From Amborella trichopoda (Eukaryota > Streptophyta > Magnoliopsida > Amborellales > Amborellaceae): DNA of 64,000 nucleotides. Location of the stretch: contig NW_006497658.1 in NCBI RefSeq assembly GCF_000471905.2, positions 2,129,034-2,193,033 of the forward strand, written 5' to 3'. Of the stretch, positions 26,148-37,107 are shown one piece after another. Each line of letters starts with the position of its first letter. Positions within the stretch are counted from its first letter, which is position 1. Under the pieces are notes generated by a model. The model ran no database searches. It saw nothing but the letters and a program-made list of their open reading frames with translations, and was not told the origin of the DNA. The position numbers were made by a program, and so were the translations under genes.

Positions 26148-26583
26148 GTCACTCTCTCTCTTGCCTAAAATCCTCAGACCCACACCTAGGGCGGGCCTGT
26201 CTACCCTCCCTCTCTCTCTTGTTCTCTCTCTCTCCCTAGCTTAGTCACGGATCCGCATCCTAGGTGGGTCTGTCTACCCTCCCTCTCTATTTCTCTCTCT
26301 TGTCCTCTCTCATCCCCTCATCCAAGCCACAGATCCGTGCCCTAGGTGAGTCTGGCTCTCCCTCTCTACTCTCTCTCTCCCTACCTGGTCATGGACTCGT
26401 GCCATAGGCGGGTCTATCCCTCTCCCACTATATCCTACTCTCTCTCGCCTTCACTCGCCCCTTAGACGCACAGACTCGATCCATAGGCGGGTCCCTCTAC
26501 CCACATCTCTCTCTCTCTCTCTCATAATCTCTTCACTTTTCCCCCTCCCCCGAGACACATGGACCCGTGCCATTGGCGGGTCC
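25996..26583 (+). repeat. Eight palindromic units spaced by CT microsatellite
   Basis: About 22-bp imperfect palindromes, best seen in GGACCCG...CGGGTCC (26561-26583), recur at about 25998, 26085, 26175, 26249, 26331, 26393, 26472 and 26561. They are separated by 40-70 bp of (CT)n. The middle of each unit is CCTAGGG, CCATAGG or similar. Not CRISPR: the spacers are simple repeats and the context is a plant LTR. Confidence 0.7.
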
Positions 26584-29056
26584 ACCCTCTTTCATTATCT
26601 CTCTAAATTCTCCTCTCATATTCCCTTACTTCACTATCTCTAACTCTCATCCTTTATTCATCTATCTTTGTCTACTCTCTCTCACACCCATTCTATCTTT
26701 CTCTTACCCCTCTTCGCCCATCATTATTTCGCCATTTCTTTATTCTCTTCTTTCAGTCATCTCTTCTCTCACCCTTGACCACTCAAGCTGGGGACCTCTT
26801 GAGATAGTTTTTTAGGATTCTAACTCTCAGTTGTTGCTCTAACTATCAATTCATATAGTGTTTTGAGTCGTAAGAGACACAGATTCTCTTGTGCTCGATC
26901 ACTCAGTCTGGGGTCATCTTGAGACAGCTTTTTTAGAGTTTAACCCTTGGATTGCTCTAACCACCGGTTTACATAATGTTTAGGTCGTGAGGGATTTATG
27001 TCATTCTTTCGCATTTACTCTCTCACTCTCTTCTTTCTTATATAATATCTTCTTATCTTCATCTTCCTTCTCTCTTAACTCTCCACTTTCTTTTCTCGCA
27101 TTCCATTTCTATCTCTCATCACTTATGAATCTACTTTTCTCATACTCTATCTATCTTTCTAAAATCAGACAGCCCTCATGAGGCTCTTCGAAAATGACTT
27201 TGAGATAGTTTAGAACTGCATACCTAACTCTCCAGCTTCGAAAGTGATTTCTCAACAGTCTAGAACTACGGACCTCACTCTCTAAAGTCCTCCGGAGTGC
27301 TCTTGACTTTGGTCTCGAAGTCTAGGGACCTTTTTGACGTTCCTGTTTACCTCCTTAGAGAGGGGACGCCGAAAGATGCCTGAGTTATGAGAGGCCTTCT
27401 CTTTCTTATATTATCATTCCTTTCTCATAACATCTCTTATTTCTCTGTTCATCTTCTTCTTAGTTACTCATTAGGGGGCCTATACGAAAGTGAGCTCGCG
27501 ATAGTCTTGATCGACAAACCGCACTCTCCCTTATGGAAGTGGGCTCTCGATAGACTAGAACTACAAGCCACACTCTTCTAAAACCCCCCGGATACTTGTA
27601 ACCTCCAAGCCCATATCTTTCTTTTCTCTGGTAATACCTCTTGGAAGAGGTGACGTCGGAAGGCTGCCCAATTTCTAGATCAGTTTCCTCCTTTCTCTTC
27701 TCTGTTTCTTCTTCTCTATCCACTCTCAACGCCTCTAACCCTTATACTGGACCCCCAATCTACCATATAACTACTAATACAAGGAGAACCCAAATGGTAT
27801 TACCCTAAAGGCTACTTTTAGTATATGGATCCAAGTGCTGTGCAGTAAAGCGAGGGACCCGAATTCAAACCGTACTGCAAGGATAGTCGGAGGGCTTTCG
27901 AAATGATATAAGAGGGTGAATCGCCTGGACACGTCCCCCGAACCCAAAACGGCAAGGTAGGTACTCAAGCCCTCCTTTGTCGATTAAAATCACTCTCTTT
28001 GTTGGTTCATATCTGCACATTATGCACACGCACACACACATGCATGGGCCCCTTATTTGTTCGAGAGAGGCGTGAAATCACCCATATCAGGTCGACCTAG
28101 GGTGACGAGAAATCATGCCCGACCAGGGGCGTGCCACCCTTTGTGGCACATAATGGGCCTCACCTAAATTGCTATGGTTGGCCCATATGTCTTATTGGGC
28201 CTCCCATACAATTATAATATTTTAAATTTTTAAAAAATTATAAAATCATAATTTGAATATTTAAATCAATATCTCTATTTCTATAAATCCAAATTTGATA
28301 AATAAAATATCCAGAGCTTTAGAAACATTCAAATAACAATTCCAAAAATCATAGATGATTAAAATATAAAAAATTAAATAGTTTGATGGGAAAATAATCC
28401 ATAGGTCTAGGAATAAATATGCACTGGAGCACTCCACCTCCAACTGTGGACTATGGACCACATATATTTTTGAAACCGACCCAGTGTTGCCCATGACCCA
28501 CAGTCCATGCAGAAGATCATAAGTCACCAAAGTCTAGCCAATGGACAAAGGGTCGCAGTCCCAGTTTATGAATTTCAAGTTCTCCCTTGGAGATGAAACC
28601 AAGGTCATCCTTACATGATGTAATCTATTGCTTGATGATGCACATGGGTTATCTCGAGTACATGCACATGTTTCACTAGAAAAGTGGTTTGCTTTTCTAA
28701 AAACATATATCAATGTACATATCATGTGATGGTACGTAGATGAGGCTTTGGCCCCATCTTTAAAAGCTTCCATCACATAAAAGGGTCACATAGTCCATCG
28801 GCTCAGTCTTTCGAGCAGACTCCGACCTCATCAAGGGATGACCCATCTAACCCTTATCGGTTTGTTTTTTTATACCCAGGTAACATGGGTTTTCCCCAAC
28901 CAGTCCGACCTATCATGTTAATCATAGTCGAGTATCAGTAAATATCGTTTGCTTAGTATGGTCCACATGGAACTACACTCCCACTAAATTCATGTTCCAC
29001 TATATAATTCATTTACAAACACTCATAAAGCTTTTAATGGCCACATATACCCAACA

Positions 29057-29399
29057 TTGAGCAAATCAAATGGTAGATTTCAGTAATATCCAAAAACCCA
29101 TGCCCCAAAATCTATATGCCCAAACAGGTCCTAAAGTCTCGCCCTATTTCAATATTCAAACCAAGATTCGAGTAAGTTTTAAATTTCTTCCCAAAATAGT
29201 TTCGTAGATAAGAATAAATATTTAAGCAGTGTACTAGGTTATTATTTTCAAAATTCAGTATTCAAAGACATTTTTTAAAGTTCTTCTGAATTTTTAGCCT
29301 TCAAAAATGTTATTAAGACCATCCACGATTTATCCAATTGAAAAATTACAAATTTAAGAGTCTATCTTTTAGTTAAGTTTATCCACAATTCAATTTTCC
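29057..29399. other. Short unassigned spacer
   Basis: AT-rich sequence between LTR copy 4 and block B. No features recognised. Confidence 0.3.
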
Positions 29400-30744
29400 A
29401 AACCTTGTTATCAACAATACATGATCTTTTCGAGTGAGTTATGTGACCTTCTAATATTTTGAGATAGTTGGACCATTTAGTAACCTTTTTTCATATTTGA
29501 ATTAAGGATGTAGTTTCTATGAATCTTGTGCCTTATAACAAAACGTAAGGCCTCATCTCAAAACCTCATCCAAAAAATAGTAATCATGTAGATCTATGAA
29601 AAATTGAAAATGGGCGGTCTAGATAATATGTTACAATACATACTATTTTTAGAACTGGAAATCTTTATATATTTCCCACATCCATATTGGTCAAGGTTGA
29701 GATTAATTATTTAAAGATTTTCCAATGCGGAAAGCAAATTTTGAAAAAAATTGAGAGACAATTCGAGGACCCCTTGGTCAAAGGGGAATTACAGATTTCA
29801 GGGCGGAGGCATATAACGTGAGAGTGTCACATATGATTCATTTGAGAAGGGTGTGATACCACTACCTATCAAGCCGACTAGTGGTCCATGTAGCTGCATC
29901 CCTGGTCACCTGGTCCATCCACATCGCTCGTTCCAGGAGGATGTCCGCCTATCCTAGATCTTCTCATTCCCAATAAGATCACGGGCTCAATCTGGTTTAG
30001 TATGGAGGCGATTCCTTCCTTTATCATTAGCTCAGGTAGTCCCCATTTCTGGTGTTCCAGTTGCCTTTCAATGGTTCCTTTAATGTATATGCTAGGAAGT
30101 GTCTGAAGAAGCCGGCTACTCCCCAAAAATGCCCTGCATGTAGGTTCTAGTTTCATTAGGGCAAATCTGATTATTTGCTCGTTCAAGCTCGTGTAGAAAA
30201 CTTCCTTTTCGTATGCTCAGTAGGTCATATGGGATCTTTCCCTCTTTCCTTCATTCAACTCAAATAAGCAATACGCCCTTGTCACACCCCAATAATTTAC
30301 AATACTGATATTCCTAAGATGTGGCAGGCAAAACATATATATACATCTCTTGATAGGACAAATTTACAGTGGCGAATTCTTACAAAGTAACAAAAGCAAG
30401 TTTAAGCACAACTACAATATCTTTCAAGGTGGATCTTGACGAGCACTCAAAATGAAACCGCAGTTATCCTGAAAATTGTTTACCATAGTTTGATGAGTTT
30501 GGCTACTCAGTAAGTGATCATCATAATCCTAAAAATAATCATCGATGAAAGATATAAACAAACTTTCAAAATGGAGGTCAATTAAAAACAATGCGAGTAC
30601 AAGCATTTATAGATAACAATTTCACTTTCAGAAATACATAATTAAACATAATCCAAATGATTGAAATGCATATAACATTTTAACGGCAGTGCATAATTCA
30701 AAAGATTCCACAAAATTACCCTACTGGCATTCCAAATAGGTCAC

Positions 30745-30920
30745 CTATATACCCCATCAGTGTCCTGATGGGTCCACTTAATCCCTATCGACGTCCCAGA
30801 TAGGTCCACTTAATCCTTGCAGGTCCACTTATACCTCACCGGTGTACCGGATGAGTCGACTTAATCCCTACCGGTATCCCGAATAGGTCCACTTATACCT
30901 CACCGGCGAATCGGATGAGT
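30745..30920 (+). repeat. Tandem hairpin units in solo LTR
   Basis: About five units, each with a small stem-loop followed by GGTCCACTTA or GAGTCCACTT. Stems change in compensating ways: CATCAG/CTGATG, CTATC/GATAG, CTCA..CCGG/CCGG..TGAG, CTACCGG/CCGAATAG. Unit spacing is about 30-40 bp. Confidence 0.65.
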
Positions 30921-31616
30921 CCACTTGCATACTTAAAGTATTTCTAAATCTTTAAACATTCGAAAGCAGCAATATCTGTACTCAACATATCACTGAAATC
31001 ATTAATATGAATTTCATTGAAACCATTAAATACAATCACTTTCAATAACATTTCTAAAATAACCAGTCGAATATTTTGGGCTCAAATTTAGAAAGGTAAA
31101 AGTTCGTAAAGACATTCTAGCATAATTGCCAATTTAATATGTATAGAAAAACTCTTATAAAAATTCAAGAATGTGAAATTATCACAATTTATGGGATATA
31201 AATTCACAAATAAACATTTCACAATAATGCTATAATCAATTGCAAAAATATCAATTTTCAAATAATAAGGCAGTCATTGGCACATGAAATTTACAATGTC
31301 TAAATATTCAAAAACAAAAGAAATAAATCTCACAATTTTACTAGCAGCAGAAATATCATATTTATTTCTAAATAATTTTACAGTATCTAAAATTTTCTAA
31401 CAATAGACAAGAAAAATAAATAAATTTATTTCTAAGAATTTGCAGCATTTAAAATTTCTAACATAGATACAATATCACAATTTTATTAAACAGATTATTT
31501 TTCAAAATAAAGTGGTCGCTTGCGCGTAAAATTTATCGTGCTTAAAATTCATGATAATAAGCAGAAATAATTATTTCATTTCATTTTTAAAAAGAACGGA
31601 TTATTTTTCAAGATAA

Positions 31617-31683
31617 NNNNNNNNNNNNNNNNNNNNNNNNNNNNNNNNNNNNNNNNNNNNNNNNNNNNNNNNNNNNNNNNNNN
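31617..31683. other. Assembly gap (67 N)
   Basis: Run of N within the solo LTR at 30280-32031. True length unknown. Confidence 1.
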
Positions 31684-33835
31684 CTAGAAAGAGAAAGAGC
31701 TCACTGCGTTTCGACTAGAGAGAGAGATTTCAAAATTTTTTAGGATGGGAGTCATCACCTCTCCTATTTAAATTATTATAACATATTATTATATTGTTTT
31801 ATTAGGCTCCACCTCATACCTGAGGTGTCGCGTTAAAAGTCCGTTTTTAACATATGAAAACCACGTCCATTAAAGGACGTGGCAAAGTAGCAAGCAAAAG
31901 CTTAAACCAGGTAAAAACTTTTGAAAATAGTGATGGTCTCTAAGGACCATCGTGCTCATACGAACCATTACCTATTTAAAAGTTTCTTTTCTCTTTTTTT
32001 TTTTTATTTTTGAAATTTTAGGATTGTTACAGCCCTTCTATCCATTCACGCTACATTGATTTCAACTCAAAATTCAAATTACCCAGCAATGTGAACACCA
32101 AACAGGAGGGAAACAATAACACGAAAAAAAAAATAAGGCATGTTACTAGCTTCTACCATGTATTGAGCTCCCGTGGGAGGCTATTGCATATCTACTCCCT
32201 CAGTCAATACACCTACCTACATTGATTTTTTTTAATCTAAAGTTTTTGGAACTATATAAAATTACTTGATGCTATATAAAAATTACTTGATGATTGTTTT
32301 TAAAAGAAAATTTTGAATTTTGAGTTTTGTAACACTTAGGTCAAGCCCTTAAAAAAATGAATGATCTCTATTCAATTTTGAGGTATTGTTTTTTTTTGTA
32401 GTATATAGAGAGTTTATTTTCGATTTTTTTTTTTTTCAAAGATTACTTTATGGGTCGTAGAGATTATATCCCCAAATTTTGAGATGCAAAAAGTATCCCC
32501 AGCATGTATTTTACTCAAGAGAGTTAATGAATAATATACCCCAATGGGAGTATGATATCTTTTGGCATGTAATTATGTTTTACATCTTAATACTGATTTT
32601 CATCTTGTCCAGTGTTGATATTGCAGGGAAACAATTGATTAAAAAACAAAAGGGGGATTGTTTACAAAGATACCATTTGTCTTTTTCTAAATGAAGGATA
32701 CAATCATTGTTGTCCCTTAAATTTTAAAATGGAGTGTTATTGAATATGCACAAATTTCTAAAACGTGAATTTTTTAGACTTCGTGACTCACTCCAACCTA
32801 TCCAATTTGATATCTAATGAGTAGAAATAATTGTGACATTCGTATACAAAATATAAATAATCTATTTGGACAATCCAAAAAAAAAAAGAGCAATTTATGT
32901 CTGTACCAGTTTTTTAAATCATTATACCGAAAAGGCCCCAAAATAGATTGTTATTACTCGGAACTTGGAAGAATGGGCCCCTTGAAATTTTTTGACCAAT
33001 TCCCCCCCGGACCTCGTTTAGACCTCATTTTTTTTGAAAGTTCAAGGCCTTCCTAACATTGAACCGGGGTCAAACTTGAAAATAAAAAAAAAAAATCAGG
33101 TTGAAAGGACCTTTGCATATTTTTCGCCCACCACATAATAACGGTCAAATGAAACGATACGGACGTAATTTTCCAGCAAAAAAAAAAAAACCAACCCATT
33201 AGGATGGGGTGGGCATAATATATATATATATATATATACCCATCCTAAAATAAACGAACCCAAATGAGATCCATATTCCATACCCAATTCCCTCTTTGAA
33301 TTAAAGGACAATGTGGCAAAGAAGGACAAGTTGCCGAATGGCACATTGTAGCAAACAACTTGGTCGAAGGTGTGAAAGTGAAAGGTACCACAACCAGATG
33401 CTAAAAATCTCTTCATGGCTAATGGACAGCCTCTCACTTGGACGGCCCTGATTCAGGATGGCTACCACGATACTAATGAGGTGGCCTGCCTATCGATCCA
33501 TTATTACTCAGTGAAGAGCTTGCCTTTCACCTCATTACATATCAACGTCATTTTTGCTTACTAAAGAGCTTGACTTTCAACTGGATTGGCTCGGTAGAGG
33601 CGTAACGACCAACCATAGTGTTATACCTATTCATTAAATAGACTTTGCGACGTGCCAAATGGATAGGCATTGCACTGATAAGGGTGATGTCCCTCTCTCT
33701 CTCTTCTATAACTAGCAATGAATGAAACTGCCTTACTCTTTTTGGGTTCTAAGCTTCTCTAGATGCTATGCACTCTCTTGCGTGCCATCATCCTCGTCTG
33801 CACATCTCCATGATCCTCGTCTCTTCGGATGTGAC

Positions 33836-35880
33836 TGTTGGATTTACGTAACCTTTAAAAACCTTATGCTGTGTATTGAAATACTTTTATTATAGTGAAA
33901 CATAATTTAATGAAAGTGTGCTCTCTCGATGACCATACTAAACGAATAATGTTTGTTTATACCGGACTGTGCTTATTGATCTAGGCCAGTCGGTTAAAAA
34001 ACCCAAGGTACCTGGGCATAAAGAATTAACCGATGAGGGTTTGGGTTAGCCCTTGATGAGGTCGAAGCTCATGCCTAGATGATTGAGCCGAGGGACTGTG
34101 TGAACTTCGTGTGTAATGGTAAGCCTACTGAGACGGGGGCCAAAACCTCATCCATGTTCCATCACACGGCATGCATATTGATAGATCGTTCGGGAACGCC
34201 AGATATCCACCTTTGGGTGAAGCATATGCATGGACGAGAGATACATCTATGTGTCATAGAGCTATGGTCGCATCAAGTCGTGGTGACCTTGACTCATCTC
34301 TCGCAAGGACCTGTAATCCATAGACTGAGATTGCGATCCCTTGATTTATCGGCCTGACTTTAGTGACCCGCTAATGAGCCCCTGCTTGAATTGTGGGTCA
34401 TGGGAAACATTGGGTCAGTTCAATAAAGCTAGTGTGGTCTATAGTCCACAGTTGAAGGTGGAGTACCCCATAATTACAGATTGAAGTCCTAAAACCATAT
34501 GGATCCTTTTCACATTATATTAATTTAATTGTGTTCATTTTATTATTGAAATATTTTTAGTTTTATTATTTGATTTTTTATGAATCGCTCGATATTTTAT
34601 TTATGATTTTTGAACTTATAAAAATACAGTTATTGATTTTACAAAGTTGTAAAAATTTATTTAGTAATTTGTTTAATTTTAAAATTATTTATAAAATTCT
34701 ATGGTGGGCCAAAGTGCACATGGGCCCACCATATGGCATGTGGGTGGGGGCCCACATATGCCACAAAGGGGTGGCACCCCCACCTTTTGGATTCTCTTTA
34801 ATTGCTTTATGTTCAAGACTTTAAATTATGGTAACTTTGATTTGTGGCATCTGGTCTAATCTTGGAATGGAAATATTGACCATGGCTTATTTTGTCTTAT
34901 AGCAAGTTTGCTTTAAAGGGATATGATCAATTTGAATAGATAGTAAATATTAACTTTATCTTATTTATAATTGGTAGTATTTATTTACTTGATAATATTT
35001 GACATATCCTTATGAAATATGTGAGATGGATCATGCAATTTTATGGAATGCATGATATTTATTTTATTTAAATATATTGATGGGAAAATAGTTTAAGGAT
35101 AAGGGGATAATGGTCCAAGCACCTTCCATAATGTTGATGACCCATTTATGGAATGGTTGGCTCAGATCTCTCACCCCACAAGTCATCTTGATCAACGGTC
35201 TAGATTCAATCACATGAAAGAGGCAAATTATAGGACAACCCTAAGAAACCCTAGACCTAACTTTATACTATAAAAGAGGATTTTATTTTCCATCTCTACA
35301 CAACCTCTCTCTCTTTCCCATAATCTCTCTCTCACCTTTCTTTCTCTTAGAGGGGCACGCCCCACTCTCTCTCCTCTATATTTCTCTCTCTAACTCTCTT
35401 TCTCCAAAACCTTAGGTGGTACTCTCTCTCCTCTCTAGACCTAAGAAGAAACCAAGGGTTGAAAAAATTAAAATGAGCCTAAATTAATGTTGGGGGTTAA
35501 GGTTTAGTAAATATTTTAAGGGTGGTTACCTAGCTTGGTCGAAAAGAGCTATCCCCGTCCAAGATTGAAGCTAGACCGCAAATCCAGTGCCATTGGATGT
35601 GGTGACTCAGTGTGGGGTATGAAAAGTCCAGTTGAGGTAATCTCCGACATCTTTTCTTTTATTTGCTTGTTCTTTATTTTATATTCTTAAGCATAGTATC
35701 AGGTTGTATGAATGACATCAAGTAGTTGAGATTTATTTTATTGATGTGCTATTTCTTTTTGGAATATCTATTGTTTGTAATAAGACTATCTGTGAGTGAT
35801 CTTGCTGCCAAAATATAAAGGGTGATTATTATTAAAAAAATAAAATGTATTTCCCTAGTAAAAGATCGGTCTTTCTTTCA
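33836..35880 (+). mobile_element. Copia-type solo LTR, copy 5, inside exon 1
   Basis: Plus-oriented LTR of 2045 bp from TGTTGGATTTACG to CTTTCTTTCA. It is flanked by GTGAC (33831-33835) and GTGGC (35881-35885), a target duplication with one mismatch; the intact paralogue has a single GTGGC at the same codons (about 13012). No internal sequence is present, so it arose by LTR-LTR recombination. The conserved hairpin is at 34743-34784. Confidence 0.92.
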
Positions 35881-36203
35881 GTGGCAGCTAAGAAAATTGA
35901 GGAAAGTAAACCAACCAACAAAGAAGAAAAAACCAGGATCCTTATATCTGCCAGGGATTCAAGGAGTTTTTTCATTTATCATAAAAATATTGAGACATTT
36001 ATTTCCATGTTTTTACTTGAATATCTAAGCTCATTCTTTCCTTCTGGTGACCAGGAGGTTAATCCAAATGTTTGCAAGCATTTTTTTAAGGAGTTATATG
36101 TTGTTTGTGCTGCGTGTGCAATGGTATACCTTTCGAAATTAATGTTTAAAAAATTACATTGGTGGGTTGAATTTGTCACCCAACCTCACAGCTCATAGAG
36201 AAC

Positions 36204-36322
36204 TGTTTAGATTTATGTGATTCGTTCTTACTAGAAGTTGTTGTTAAGATTTATGTGATTCGTTCTTACTAGAAGTTGTTGTTTAGATTTATGTGATTCG
36301 TTCTTACTAGAAGTTGTTGAAT
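36204..36322 (+). repeat. 42-bp tandem repeat, three copies
   Basis: TTTAGATTTATGTGATTCG followed by TTCTTACTAGAAGTTGTTG repeats three times almost without change, in the intron-equivalent region of the pseudogene. Confidence 0.9.
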
Positions 36323-37107
36323 ATACTTAATCCATCTTTTTGGAACGAGTTGAAGCAGTTGGCATTGTACGGCTCGAGCTAGCTTGTCAATTATCTAGGA
36401 TTTTTTGCTAAAAAAAAAAACCAGAATATGGGTGATTTACTTACGGATCCTCAATTTTTAAAAAAAATATGAAATGCTCTATTTATAGGTGAAAATTACA
36501 ACAAAGATCGATCAACCCGCCTTTTTTTATTTTGTCAAAACTTGTCCCTCATTAACAATATGGTGGATATGGTGAGCTAGCTCATATATGTTTGCCTATG
36601 AAGCAGTTGTAGAAGAGGAGGATGCACACATAGAGCAATACGGTGGATATGGCACTGGCTGTGGTGGCAGATACCCCGGTTACGAAGGGCGTCTTGGTGG
36701 GTACCCTGGCGACAGTGGAAACCCAAGATACGGTGGAACCCTGGCTACGGCAGATACCCAGGCTACGATGGGTGTGGCGATAGATATGGCCCCGGCTATG
36801 GTGGTGGGCGTGGAGGCTATGGATGCAGCCCCTACAGACACCGATGTTGTGGCTATAGGAGGTGCTATTGTTGCTTGCAAGCCGAGTTCAAGGCCCTCGC
36901 CAAAACATAAGTGAACACTGAGGCCAAGCCCAAAATTAGGCCAATAAGTTTAGTGCATGCTTCCTTTATTAGTGTGAATAAGGAGCTCCTTGAGTGAATA
37001 AAGAGCATGGCTTTCTCAAACGTAAGGCTATGTATATGATCTTACGGGTGAAGGACTATAACTATGGCATGTGCATGTTTGCAGTAAATTTATAGCCCGC
37101 GTATATA

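Larger units (their letters stand above)
23788..28125 (+). mobile_element. 4.3-kb solo LTR, probably Ty3/Gypsy
   Basis: The element starts TGTTATACATC and ends GCCCGACCA, so it has TG...CA termini. It is flanked by a perfect 5-bp direct repeat GGGGC (23783-23787 and 28126-28130). No second terminal copy or polyprotein exists inside, so I read it as a solo LTR. LTRs this long are typical of Gypsy Tat/Ogre or related lineages (knowledge of the group); no coding region confirms it. Inside are a TATA box (25091-25098) followed by an AATAAA-like site near 25134, a 30-bp minisatellite (25240-25440), a long CT-rich tract with palindromic units (25680-26600), and repeated hairpins of the form ACCTCTTAGGAGAGGT (25886, 27350, 27644). 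The open frames in the CT-rich part are low-complexity artefacts. Confidence 0.8.
22637..29056 (-). mobile_element. Copia-type LTR, copy 4 (5' LTR), split by a nested solo LTR
   Basis: Sequence 22637-23787 matches 17020-18107 of copy 3, and the match resumes at 28126-29056 (copy 3: 18103-19042). Between them sits a 4338-bp foreign element (23788-28125) with the target duplication GGGGC. Removing it and one GGGGC restores the copy 3-like reading GGGGCGTGCCA. The LTR ends TACCCAACA at 29056. The 5 bp outside the whole element (TTCCA left, TTGAG right) do not match, so the outer target duplication is lost or a boundary has been rearranged. Confidence 0.85.
30280..32031. mobile_element. 1.75-kb solo LTR, probably Ty3/Gypsy
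   Basis: It begins TGTCACACCCC and ends GATTGTTACA, with a perfect 5-bp target duplication GCCCT (30275-30279 and 32032-32036). The empty site is preserved in block A at about 10761 (CAGTCCCTTCTATCC). TGTCAC...GTTACA termini are common in chromovirus Gypsy LTRs. No internal domain is present. A gap of 67 N lies inside at 31617-31683. A set of tandem hairpin units occupies 30745-30920. Confidence 0.85.
33750..36909 (+). pseudogene. Duplicated glycine-rich protein gene, disrupted
   Basis: Exon 1 begins near 33750, where the start codon has become TTTGGG and an in-frame TAG follows six codons later. Exon 1 is then split by a solo LTR (33836-35880) and resumes at 35881 with GTGGCAGCTAAG, the same point as GTGGCAGCC in the intact gene. 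The splice donor CCAGTAAGT has become CCAGGATCC. Exon 2 (about 36600-36909) keeps EEEDAHIEQYGGYG, then loses one A in the NPGYGG region near 36731. That shifts frame, so the Cys-rich tail is read only in another frame. The tail frame also has an early TAA at 36907-36909, where the functional copy has CAA. Non-functional. Confidence 0.9.
29400..37107 (+). repeat. Segmental duplication, block B (with insertions)
   Basis: Collinear with 9690-13996 in the same orientation. It is expanded by a solo LTR at 30280-32031, by a Copia solo LTR at 33836-35880, and by about 0.5 kb of different intron sequence (36010-36560). The gene it carries is broken. The duplicates have diverged enough that short insertions and deletions are frequent in the non-coding parts. 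Confidence 0.85.

Noticed and set aside
25871..26239. Ser/Leu-rich open frames in both strands of the CT tract
   Set aside because: Pure products of (CT)n and GA-rich sequence inside a solo LTR, with no conserved domain.
17008..29056. Outer 5-bp target duplication for the nested Copia-type element
   Set aside because: Flanks read TTCCA and TTGAG, which do not match. I kept the element on the strength of its LTRs, primer site and purine tract, but do not claim a duplication.
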